From Chara braunii (Eukaryota; Streptophyta; Charophyceae; Charales; Characeae), in the NCBI GenBank assembly GCA_003427395.1, contig BFEA01000214.1:466160-494765 (forward strand): 28,606 bases of DNA, given 5' to 3'. This document shows, in pieces, positions 20,880 to 28,606 of this stretch (its first letter is position 1; the number at the start of each line of letters is the position of its first letter). The notes under the pieces were generated by a model. That model ran no database searches. It was not told the DNA's origin and saw only the letters and a list, made by a program, of their open reading frames with translations. The position numbers and the translations under genes were made by a program.

Positions 20880-22508
20880 TTCGTCTTGCCACCTTCGCTT
20901 TTCAGGAACATGGCTCGTGGCTAAGGAATCATGATAACTTCGTTGTCGCTTCCCCCTCGCAACACTTCTCTAATTGGTCTCTCTTACTCTCCTATTCCTC
21001 TAGACGTTATTCCTACTATGTCTTGCAACGGATTCGTTATGGTGTCAGACTACAGTTCAATGGTACCTCTAATATTTGAACTTTAACGATTATTGAAGTA
21101 AGAAGAATGGTGAAAGTTATCCTTCTGGGCTCTCGTTTCAAGAGTGCTCTCAAACGTGATTCCCCTGCACCACTTACCATACCCAACCACAATAACCCAC
21201 TCCACCATATCCAATTTAGCTCCTCAACTTTCTATCAACTCCTTTCCGTAAGAATCATAAAACTTTTCTCTCATCCCATTGTAATCAACCCTGTGTTTGC
21301 AATAGAAAGATCTTTTAAAACTCGCTTCATTCTCGATGTCCACTTTGTCAACCTCTTTCTCACTTTTCCACCTTTTTATTATTAATCCATTGATGATGTC
21401 ACTTCAGTGTTCACCTTTCAGACTCTCCAACTCAAAATTTATTCACTTGTTTTACATCAAGAATTATTACTACCACATCCCTGTTTACCTATGATCTCGC
21501 CTTTATCTCACTTTTAACTGGAACAGACTCAATTGTCAATTTAAACCCTATGTTTTGGCATCTCCTCCGCCTGTTGGATCTTCACAATTATCATGCAGAA
21601 AGTTATGGTAGAACTCCACCTTCGTAATGTTTTCGCCACCTCTTACATTGACGATTCCGCCTTCCCTAACAATAAGTTTTTCTTTCTCTTGTGACAATCA
21701 TTCAATTATGTTGCCTTACTTCACAACCTTGACTTCTTCCTCAATTTTTACTAACGTTCTTTCTTACCATCACAAAACATTCGTTTCCTTGGATTTGCCT
21801 TAGACCCCCACACCAAATGAATAAAGGTTCCTTGCGACAAGGTAAAAGAGATCCTTAATCTCATCCAATCCTCTTCTAATCCTTTCAGTAGATTAATTGC
21901 AAAGCTTGCAGGTAAACTTGCCTTCCTCTGAAAAGTTTTCATGCGCATTCACCTTGACCTTTCTTCACTGTACGAAACCATCTCCCCCCCTAATTGGGAC
22001 TTCTATGTCCACATCCTTGAAGAGCTCATTCATGACCTCATGTGGTGGATCCTCCACCTTCCCCATCTTCAAAGAAGACTCTGGACCGTCCGCCCTCCTT
22101 CTCTCTCCATCTTCATTGATGCTTCGACCAGCCAAATCGCAGCAGTTATTTATCCTCTACTCACAAAGTCCATGACACTTAACCAATGCCTACCCGATTA
22201 TCTACTCAATTCCTTCTCCACTCATAGAGAACTATTTGTTGTACTTGAGAGTTGAGACTCTGCAAACAAGAATTTGGAACCGAGATACTTTGTTCCCCTT
22301 CATTGCGGTTGACCAAGGGTCCACAAGAGACTACGATGAAAACTCTGAAACCAATCCCGAAGTGAAGATTGATTTTGTCGCAGTTCTTTTTCATGTTTGC
22401 CTTCGGGTTCTCTTTGAGTACAAAGGGAAATATCACCGACTTCTCCGCTCAACTTCCATCACACAGCCTGGTGGCCACAACACTACTCCTCCGCATGAAA
22501 TTCAATAG
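20880..22508 (+). pseudogene. DIRS-type reverse transcriptase / RNase H
   Basis: Copies element RNA into DNA and degrades the RNA strand. Visible blocks in order: an N-terminal segment ending YGVRLQFNG (to about 21065); VINPVFAIERSFKTRFILDV with VNLFLTFPPFYY (about 21283-21383); after a frame change IKNYYYHIPVYL and YLTFNWNRLNCQF (palm); after another change LHLRNVFATSYIDDS, with catalytic YIDD at 21644-21655; the thumb IRFLGFALDPHTK and VPCDKVKEILNLIQSS; IAKLAGKLAFL; RNase H with SIFIDASTSQIAAVI (first Asp near 22117), a RELFVVLES step and VDQGSTRDYDENSETNPEV (from about 22308). Both RT aspartates and the first RNase H aspartate survive. At least three frame changes and several stops make it nonfunctional. 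YIDD replaces the more usual YLDD/YVDD. Confidence 0.88.
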
Positions 22509-22589
22509 GAATCTTTCAAATCATGGTTAACATATATTGCTTTTATTTTAGTAAATTTTCACATTTTTCTCAGTCCCGTTTGGATATCT

Positions 22590-22860
22590 GAATCCTCAAC
22601 ACTATCGCGGACTCAATCTCGAAAGTTGAGGACAACACAGATTGAGGGCTTGCCGACCACATCAAGCTTGAAATCTTCTCCAAAATTGAAACTCTCGTCA
22701 TTAATTTATTCGCCTTTGACAATCATCATATCTATCCAGCCTTTGTTTCCCAAAAAAATTCCAACAAAGCATCTCAGATTGATGCCTTCTCATTAGCCCG
22801 AAACTTGTTAACATCTCATCCTTACCGTTAGGTTTTCCCCCCCACGACATTACTACATCA
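22590..22860 (+). pseudogene. Post-RNase H segment of the DIRS polyprotein
   Basis: A decayed continuation of the polyprotein: NTIADSISKVEDNTD, GLADHIKLEIFSKIE, LFAFDNHHIYPAFVSQ and QIDAFSLARNLL. The pattern N.IAD.IS...D..L, then FA...H..P.F.S, then DAF matches what I know of the region after RNase H in DIRS polyproteins. A short FPPT stretch near 22830 lies where a methyltransferase-like NPPF might be expected; that is speculative. Confidence 0.6.
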
Positions 22861-23082
22861 AGTTTTGTCTAGGACACTCGCTAGTCCGTCATACTACCTT
22901 CTTCACAACGCACCTCCTGGCATTAACGCATACTTTCACTTAACATTATCCACCACTCACCATCCTGGAATTAAGATTCTCCTGCGTCCCCAGCCTCAGG
23001 GTCAACCTCAACGTCCCCAATCCTGCAATCCTCGGCCTCACAACAATCTTTTTTTCATTCTATATTATCCTCTTTATTTTTT

Positions 23083-23750
23083 ATCTTCCACCCTCGTCGA
23101 ATCCCATAATCATATCTCATAAACGTTCCTATACTACTCTACATTCTCTGTCTCATCATCTTCCTTAAACTCCATCCTTCCTCTATTCTTGTTTGAACCC
23201 CCCCTATTCGAAAACTATGACCACTCTTTTCTTCATAAACATCTGCTTCCGCAAACCACTTTTTTATATACTTATTAAAATCATCACCGCTCATTGGACC
23301 CCCGCCTCGCATTGGTCGGAATAAGTACCATTTTCTTATATCCTGTCCTAACCGATCACAACTCTCCATTAACTTTGGAAGCCAACCCAAGAAGGTCTCC
23401 TCCTCGCCACGCGGATCTAATAATTTAATGACAAACCTTCTTTCTTATCGATCGGTTTTTGTATATCCGGTTCCCACAACCCCTTGCTTACTATCTATGT
23501 CTTTATACTGCAGTATCAAACCTTCACCACATCGCTGTCAACTCTCCCACAAATACAAAAATGCTCCGCCATCGCGATAAGCCTGCGTTTCTTGATATTC
23601 TTTCAACACCTTCACTTTTCCCTGTATATGCTCGAACACTTTCATCAGTTTCTCTCATCTCAAAAAGCACATTGACTCCTTTACAGCCCATCTCTGCAAC
23701 AAGTACGCCCGATAAGCCTTTCCTAATGCTCATACTCTGCTACTTTGACA
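23083..23750 (-). pseudogene. Tyrosine recombinase of the DIRS element, on the opposite strand
   Basis: Would integrate the circular DNA intermediate. One minus-strand frame, interrupted by stops, carries the family landmarks. Arg box QRCGEGLILQYKDID (23537-23493). The putative beta region with Lys, GTGYTKTD (about 23474-23451). GEEETFLGWLPKL and LFRPMRGGG. The helix FNKYIKKWFAEADV. HSFR as the HxxR motif (23219-23208), followed by GGVQ and EEGWSLRKMM. Finally FMRYDY (about 23124-23107), the candidate catalytic Tyr. The stretch 23390-23139 is open. Stops fall before the Arg box, after TKTD and before the C-terminal Tyr block. The N-terminal domain is not clearly recognised; it may extend toward 24200. 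Confidence 0.85.
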
Positions 23751-24202
23751 AGGGTCACCATCACCATCTCCTCCAAGCAATCGGAAACATGCAGTTAACA
23801 GCCACATCTACGGTTGATGGAGACACCAATGGGAGTCCTTCGACATCGGAAATTCGGCACCAACCCTCCACTTCGACAAGCCACTGACTACTGATAAGCC
23901 ACAACGCGTCCAAGTCAATACAGGACATGCAGTCTCTTCCAACATCATTTCATTCCAACCACTCATTCAAAGCACGAAGGAACTTCTTCATTCCACCTCT
24001 CCATCGCCGACCAACTCCATACTCCCCAATCAACGTGTGTTGCTCCATTCAAGACTAACTTCATATCCACCTTCAACTTCGGGGGTCAAACGCTTCTGCC
24101 CCAAATCCCACCTCTTCAAGTCATCCGCTCGTTCCACCATTCCCTGCAAGACGACGATGTCACTTGCGTGACGATAGAGGGAGTTGGGCAGCTCCAAGAG
24201 GC

Positions 24203-24316
24203 GTGCAGGCCTGCAGCCCACCTTCTTGACGTACTTTTGTGCGATCAGGAATCATCTACGACCTATCAATTTCGTATTTTATCTGGAAGAGACCTGTGTA
24301 CCACTATGCCTACAAC
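24203..24316. repeat. Direct repeat copy 1, candidate split-direct-repeat part
   Basis: Shares with 24838-25095 the ordered words GCCTGC, CACCTTCTTGAC, GATCA, ATCTACGACC, ACGACCTATCAATT, CGTATT, ATCTGGAAGAGA and GTACCACTATGCCT. DIRS elements with split direct repeats carry such a block twice at their 3' side. The partner block expected at the 5' end was not found, so this role is inference. Confidence 0.6.
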
Positions 24317-24837
24317 TACACTTATTGTTGCATACTAAGTGGACAACACTGCCTCAACACAACGACTATCCTCGATCAGCGTCAACCAACCGAACAGAAT
24401 ACAGTTTGGAACTGCTTTTGGGACCTTGGCATTTGGGACTCCACATCACAATCATTCACCTACTTCATCTAAGGCCTATGTGCATCTCAATTTCTTACGA
24501 TGCTGTCAATCTACATACAACAGGCATCCAACAGCATCAACGGTTTCAGTGACACGATGTGACACTCACTCAGGCTGAAGCACGACCTCGCTGGACTGGC
24601 TGGCCCCACTGCCCTGGCATGCGACAGTAGATGTCATAGGCACCTGGCCGATCACGATAGCTTGTAAGCCTTCCACAGTTGCGCCCTCCACTGCCTCCAG
24701 AGCCCGGCCGCTCGCAAGATTCGTTGCAAATGCAAACCTGAGTGCACGCCACATACGGGTCAGGTCCTACAAAGGTCAAGTCGTCGTCGCCTTGTTTCGG
24801 CAAAGCGGTTCCACCCGCCCTCAATATTCCCATGTTG
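24317..24837. other. Noncoding interval between the two repeat copies
   Basis: No gene supported. ORFs on either strand (for example 24570-24833 minus) are short and lack domains. In the split-direct-repeat model this would be the A2 portion. Confidence 0.4.
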
Positions 24838-25095
24838 TGCGGGCCTGCGGCACACCTTCTTGACTTACTTCTGAGTGATCATCTACGACCTGATTTACGA
24901 CCTATCAATTCCGTATTCTATCTGGAAGAGATATTCCTTCTTCAAACTGCATTAATACACCTGCACTGCCGCTCACTGGTCTCGATCCACGAATCTCCCT
25001 AGTGATAGTCCGCCACCGTAACCAATAGCGCTAGGCCCAAGGTTGGTTTTAGCACTAGCGGTAAGCCATATAAAGGGGTACCACTATGCCTGCAG
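24838..25095. repeat. Direct repeat copy 2 with 145-bp extra segment
   Basis: Aligns with copy 1 up to ATCTGGAAGAGA (about 24931) and again from GGTACCACTATGCCT (about 25077). The 145 bp between have no counterpart in copy 1. That segment contains a TATAAA (25069-25074) just before the resumed homology. It also has a TAGCGCTA / CTAGCG inverted motif. Confidence 0.6.
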
Positions 25096-25174
25096 GTTAG
25101 CGGAAAGCTTCCTGGTCACTCTCTCGGTCCTCCGGCTAAACCCCACCGCCGTCGCGCTCTGCGCCTACCGCGCC

Positions 25175-25323
25175 AACTCTCTTTCTTCAAAAGGAAAAAA
25201 CAGAAACAGGCCACGCCCCCCTGGATGAAGACATACTCACAACAGGACGCGCGAACTCTCTTTCTTCAAAAGGAAAAAACAGAAACAGGCCACGCCCCCC
25301 TGGATGAAGACATACAACAGGAC
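25175..25323. repeat. 79-bp tandem duplication
   Basis: AACTCTCTTTCTTCAAAAGG opens both copies (25175 and 25254). They are identical through GGATGAAGACATAC, then copy 2 lacks four bases of copy 1 before CAACAGGAC. The high identity implies a recent event. Confidence 0.93.
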
Positions 25324-25673
25324 TTTCCGAGTACATTGGTCATGGATGCACCTGGCTGTAGTTCCGTCCATAGAGAAGAGAAAAGGTTCCTAGTGTGAGT
25401 ATGCTCTGAGTTGGTTGTTTTGCACATGGACTTTGTTTTGCACAATGGACTTTGTTTTGCACAATGGACTTTGTTCGAGCTGTTATTGAAGGAAACCACC
25501 GGCTCGGGCTATTCAGAGGAGTTGAGGGGGGACCTAATTGCCAGACCCAGGCCCCACTGGTGGTAGGCACGAACCTGGACGTCGTCGCCGCTAGATTCAC
25601 GCTTTCTGAGCACGAAGCTACCATCTTCCCCCTATAATGACTGTGTATAAGCCGGCCCGTTACATTCATAATG
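25324..25673. other. Noncoding, with a three-copy 19-bp repeat
   Basis: GTTTTGCACAATGGACTTT is present three times in tandem (25417-25434 one base short, 25435-25453, 25454-25472). No gene is supported; the overlapping ORFs on both strands (25340-25816 minus, 25452-25637 plus) lack domains. Confidence 0.6.
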
Positions 25674-26290
25674 ATGGTGCGTTGTGTTCGACGGGTGCTG
25701 AGGATGGTAGCAACGGCGGGACGTGCCTTAGGTAGGGCGGAAATGCCAACGCGCCCACGAAATTGGCCGGTCATTATCACTGTATATGGATTGGAAATTG
25801 GCCTAAATACAGCCATACAAAAGAAGTTTATTAGTAGCCCTGAGTTCGAATCCGACTGACATAGTTGTTCTTGGGCACGGCGTCTGTCACTTGAGATGGG
25901 CCGCGAGGTCCCGATTTCCTCTTTGGCCGTTGATCTCCGTAATCCACGGTTGTAAGGAAGAACTACAGTTTTTTCTTTTTTCTAATTTTTATTTTTTTCT
26001 TTCTAATTTTTGCAAAGGCTAATTCTTTTCAGCCTAGAACTTCCGTCTTCCCCCGAACACAACGCACCCTCGTTCTGACTGTATCTGGCCGGAAACATGG
26101 CTTGTATACTTTCCTTTTCAGGGTGCGTTATGTTCGGGGGAAGACGGTAGGCCGGTCATTTAAAAACAAAAAAAAGCAAAAAAAAAAAACGCCCGGCCAT
26201 TATAGCTGGCTGCATTTGGGGCAACTTTCAGTCCAGATTCTAGATACAGCTACAATGACCGGGCGTTGTATTCGGGGGACGACGGGTGAG
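25674..26290. mobile_element. Cluster of MITE-like foldbacks with GGTGCGTTGTGTTCG ends
   Basis: Four related end sequences: plus at 25676-25690, minus at 26043-26070, plus at 26120-26147 and plus at 26261-26286. The second and third are reverse complements at 27 of 28 bases around a 49-bp spacer. The first and second are inverted and could bound a ~395-bp element. A second hairpin pairs 26190-26208 with 26247-26265 (17 of 19). No transposase is encoded and no target-site duplication was found, so this is a nested or rearranged non-autonomous family. Confidence 0.6.
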
Positions 26291-26757
26291 TGAGGCCTAC
26301 CAGGTAGCCTACGTGCGGCGAGTGTGCCCTTAGAGAGAATTTCTGGAGAATAAGTAAGAAAAGTCGAGAGAAGAAAGAGAGAGGCGTGTCAGAGAGCGGA
26401 GTACGCCTCTCGATGGGGGCCAGCAAGAGAGAGAGAGGTGCGAGAGAGAGAGAGGTGCACGGGAGAGAGGTGCTTGACTAAGAAGTGGGTGAGAGAGGTT
26501 TGACTGAAAAGGCTGTGCGACAGCCGACAGGATTATTGAGAGGGAGGAGATCGACAGGGGGAGTGACAGAGGTCAGTGTGTGCTAGAGAACGCATCAAGG
26601 GCCAAGTGGTGGTCCCCACTTGCCGAGGCTCCAGGATGATCATCGTGGATGTGGACCCGAGACTTCAATAATTGACGGTCACAAAGTCAGGATCGGGGTA
26701 GGTGAGTGGGATCGTCTCCTAGGGTCAAGAACAGGAGAGGAGAGGAGAGGAGATTAG
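26291..26757. other. Noncoding GA-rich upstream region
   Basis: No gene. Runs of GAGAGAGAGAGGTGC repeat about three times (26425-26475). GAGAGGCGT (26379-26387) pairs exactly with ACGCCTCTC (26403-26411). It probably belongs to the distal upstream region of the gene at 27347. Confidence 0.5.
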
Positions 26758-26844
26758 CATCTGCTTGCGTTTTTTTTTTTTGCCGCAGTATTTGAACAGG
26801 TGGGTGCCAGCGATCTCCAGACATCTGCTTGCGTTTTTTTTTGC
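26758..26844. repeat. Direct repeat CATCTGCTTGCG plus T-tract, two copies
   Basis: Copies start at 26758 and 26822 (offset 64). They are followed by T12 and T9 respectively and then GC. They lie just before a T30 run. Confidence 0.85.
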
Positions 26845-26905
26845 AATCTCCCGTCTTCTGTACCCTCTCGAATTGGAAGTCGAAGTCAAAGTCAAAGGCG
26901 ATCCC

Positions 26906-26907
<2 letters not shown>

Positions 26908-26937
<30 letters not shown>
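26908..26937. repeat. Poly-T run of 30
   Basis: Thirty consecutive T. On the minus strand this is an A30 tail preceded by CCCAA, as at the end of a retroposed sequence, but no retroposon body was recognised next to it. Confidence 0.95.
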
Positions 26938-26938
<1 letters not shown>

Positions 26939-26997
26939 GGTTGTAATTGAGTGCACGATCGAGCATCTTGTGTCAGCGACCGGGCGTCATGGAACGT

Positions 26998-27009
26998 TGA
27001 CACGTGTCA
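26998..27009. promoter_or_regulatory. Palindromic G-box TGACACGTGTCA
   Basis: A 12-bp perfect palindrome centred on CACGTG, about 340 bp upstream of the start codon at 27347. CACGTG with a flanking GACAC is the classic plant G-box/ABRE-type site bound by bZIP and bHLH proteins. Its position suits a proximal promoter element. Function is inferred from motif and location only. Confidence 0.5.
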
Positions 27010-27171
27010 CGAGCAGAGAGCGTTTCCTCTCCTCTCAGCTTTGGATGCTCATGTGACAACGATCTCCTAATTAACACCGATCTATCACTCGATCAATGCT
27101 CAATGATTGGTGGTCAACGATAGTCCATCGTCGGGATCGAGGCCAGTGAAAGCCGCGAAGGGAATAGGCCG

Positions 27172-27346
27172 AGGAGGAGGAGGAGAAGGAGAAAGTAGGG
27201 GAGGAGGAGGAGGAATTATTGGAGGAGGGGGAAGTAGGAGGGGAGGAGGAGGTGGAGGAGGAGGATAGGAGGAAGTAGGGAAGGAGGAGGAGGAGGAGGA
27301 GGAGGAGGAAGGGGAGGAGGAGGAGGCGTTTGCGGTTGTTGTAGCT
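27172..27346 (+). promoter_or_regulatory. Polypurine (GGA)n leader, likely 5' UTR
   Basis: About 150 bases of GGA/GAA/GGG repeats lie directly upstream of the ATG at 27347, on the transcribed sense strand. The frame closes at the TAG at 27266-27268, which limits any N-terminal extension. Polypurine leaders are common in plant mRNAs. No TATA box is evident in the preceding 300 bases. Confidence 0.4.
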
Positions 27347-28606
27347 ATGGCAGTGATGGCATCGCCGTGGATATGCAGCAGCCGTGTCAGGTCTCATGGT
27401 TCCGACCTGGTTCTTCGCTCGTCAAAGGGGGATCTTCCTCGATTGATTGCTAATCAAGATGGATTTCCATTGATTCTGACGAAGGAGAGAGATCGAGTTA
27501 TGGCGAGTCGTTATGAGAAAGGGAAGGATGAGGACGGATCTGCAATCTGTGCAATTGAGCGACGGAAGTGTTGGGGGGGAGGAGGAGGAGCAGCAGTAGC
27601 AGGAGCAGATGGAGGAGGAAGAGGATGGGGAGGTGGAGTCGTTGGTGCTGGGGTATATCTGCTGCAACGGCAGTCACGTGAGCGATCGGTATCCCGACTC
27701 AAGTCGAGTTGCGGCAATCGGGACGGACTCACGATACTCTCATCCTTGAGTCGGAGGGAAAGACTTAGTTCGCTGAGAGAAGCGGGAGGAGGAGGAACAG
27801 ATGCTAGCGAAGGAGGAGGAAGAGGAGGAGGAGGAGGAGCAGGTGGTGGTTTCAGTGATGGCGGACTGTTGGCTGATGTAATGGAGTTTGGAGGAGGATG
27901 GAGAGGAGGAGGAGGAGAGGGAGAGCGAGCAAGGGTGGTGATGCGGGGCAGGGCGGAGTCCGGATCGCCGGGATGTCCCACCGAGCAGAGGGAAAATGGT
28001 AGCAACCTGACGCCGACGACAGTGACGAGAGAGAGGGAGAGGGAGAGGGAGAGGGAGGCGGAGCCGACGTTCTCCTGCGCTGGAAGAAAGGGTGTGGAGA
28101 AGGACGAAGGTGCAGGCGAAGGAGAGCAGCAGCACCAATCAGCTGCCTCGGCCACGTGGATCTCCGATCAATCAGATGTGACAGGCTTGAGAGGGAAGGA
28201 GAAGCCCATGGCCGCCGTCGTCGCCGACATCGGCGTGCGTTGCGATCCCGATGACCGGACGAGATACACCCTTTCCTCGTCCTCCTCCTTCTCCTCCTCT
28301 TCTTCCTCCTCTTCCTCCGCTTCCTCCTCCTCCTCCTCTTCTTCCTCCTCTTCCTCCTCTTCCTCGTCTTCAGCATTGTGTTCTAAAAATAGCATCAGCT
28401 CCATCGACTCCAGTCAGCAAGGGAAGCAGCAACCAGGAGGAGTAAGAAGCGGGTTGGGAGAGGGAGGGTGGACTCTGCTCCCCTCAGCCGTTGCCAGCAA
28501 CACCCACGCCTCCTCCTCCTCCTCCTCCTCCTCTTCCTCCAATGGCATGTCGAAATCGAAATCGAATTCGAAGTTATTGGACAATGAATCCTCTTCTCCT
28601 CCTTCC
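27347..28606 (+). CDS. Hypothetical low-complexity protein, N-terminal 420+ codons, runs off the window
   Basis: One frame stays open from the TAG at 27266 to the last base, 420 codons from the first ATG, and ends mid-gene. An alternative start is the in-frame ATG at 27356. Residues 1-75 are of ordinary mixed composition (SKGDLPRLIANQDGFPLI, LTKERDRVMASRYEKGKDED). Then come Gly-rich blocks (about 76-95, 147-165, 180-193), a hydrophobic/acidic link (GLLADVMEF), an Arg-Glu repeat (about 228-238), a soluble stretch with WISDQSDVTGL and VVADIGVRCDPDDR, a long poly-Ser tract (about 310-342), SKNSISSIDSSQQGKQQPGG, a second poly-Ser run and a Lys/Ser-rich end (SKSKSNSKLLDNE). No catalytic domain, signal peptide or membrane helix is visible; any folded domain must lie downstream. 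The non-repetitive parts stay open too, which argues for real coding. The GGA/TCC bias lowers stop frequency, so some doubt remains. Confidence 0.68.
   Translation, partial: MAVMASPWICSSRVRSHGSDLVLRSSKGDLPRLIANQDGFPLILTKERDRVMASRYEKGKDEDGSAICAIERRKCWGGGGGAAVAGADGGGRGWGGGVVGAGVYLLQRQSRERSVSRLKSSCGNRDGLTILSSLSRRERLSSLREAGGGGTDASEGGGRGGGGGAGGGFSDGGLLADVMEFGGGWRGGGGEGERARVVMRGRAESGSPGCPTEQRENGSNLTPTTVTREREREREREAEPTFSCAGRKGVEKDEGAGEGEQQHQSAASATWISDQSDVTGLRGKEKPMAAVVADIGVRCDPDDRTRYTLSSSSSFSSSSSSSSSASSSSSSSSSSSSSSSSSALCSKNSISSIDSSQQGKQQPGGVRSGLGEGGWTLLPSAVASNTHASSSSSSSSSSNGMSKSKSNSKLLDNESSSPPS

Larger units (their letters stand above)
20001..24316 (+). mobile_element. Degenerate DIRS-group (kangaroo-like) retrotransposon
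   Basis: Gag-like, reverse transcriptase and RNase H remnants on the plus strand are followed by a tyrosine recombinase remnant on the minus strand. A retrotransposon that uses a tyrosine recombinase instead of a DDE integrase is the defining feature of the DIRS group (DIRS1, PAT, kangaroo). From memory, the inverted recombinase is the arrangement of kangaroo from Volvox carteri. All genes carry stops or frameshifts, so the copy is dead. The left end is uncertain. The right end is put at a repeated block that may be part of a split direct repeat. No LTRs, DDE integrase or protease were seen. Confidence 0.82.

Noticed and set aside
23459-23887. 142-aa plus-strand ORF over the recombinase
   Set aside because: The minus strand carries the Arg box and neighbouring recombinase motifs in this interval; the plus frame has no domain.
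25844-25853. tRNA gene at the GTTCGAATCC B-box
   Set aside because: No pairing T-stem or acceptor stem could be formed around it.
27511-28376. Minus-strand Pro/Ser/Arg-rich ORFs (214, 132 and 174 aa)
   Set aside because: They are antisense shadows of the longer plus-strand frame through GGA/TCC repeats, and their composition is set entirely by those repeats.

Overview
This is a nuclear eukaryotic window, not a bacterial one. It has long gene-poor stretches, many homopolymer runs and microsatellites, a GT-AG intron candidate, decayed transposons and nested tandem repeats. The hAT transposase relic, with a BED-like finger, a DUF659 core and a very long acidic tail, together with a kangaroo-type DIRS element, suggests a green-lineage genome. 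A charophyte such as Chara is my best guess. That is an inference from recalled family resemblance; no database was consulted.

Layout. 1-3300: a 38-bp-arm foldback at the left edge, a GC-rich minus-strand reading frame of unknown product (1005-1871) and two diverged copies of a TATA-bearing repeat. 3300-5480: AT-rich noncoding DNA with two tandem families, a ~123-bp unit (4095-4790) and a family marked by AACTTATGG/AACTTATAG (4966-5400). 5480-9636: no convincing gene; a perfect 59-bp duplication and one weak ORF. 9637-13321 (minus): a decayed hAT transposase. 13322-19990: intergenic repeats, including a three-unit tandem array, a large GA/GATA compound microsatellite and an LRR-like repeated peptide interrupted by homopolymers.

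20001-24316: the most interesting object, a degenerate DIRS-group retrotransposon. A Gag-like frame (with a candidate 111-bp intron), a reverse transcriptase with YIDD and an RNase H lie on the plus strand. A tyrosine recombinase with Arg box, HxxR and a candidate catalytic Tyr lies on the minus strand, convergent with them. This is the inverted arrangement I recall for kangaroo of Volvox. A ~100-bp block repeated beyond the recombinase is a candidate for part of its split direct repeats.

24317-27346: noncoding DNA with short tandem duplications and a cluster of foldback (MITE-like) sequences, leading to a palindromic G-box and a polypurine leader. 27347-28606 (plus): an open reading frame of at least 420 codons that runs off the window's right edge. 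It is the only convincing candidate host gene here, with Gly-rich, Arg-Glu and poly-Ser stretches and no recognised domain in the visible part.

The genes do not form a pathway. The window is a transposon graveyard next to the 5' end of one gene.
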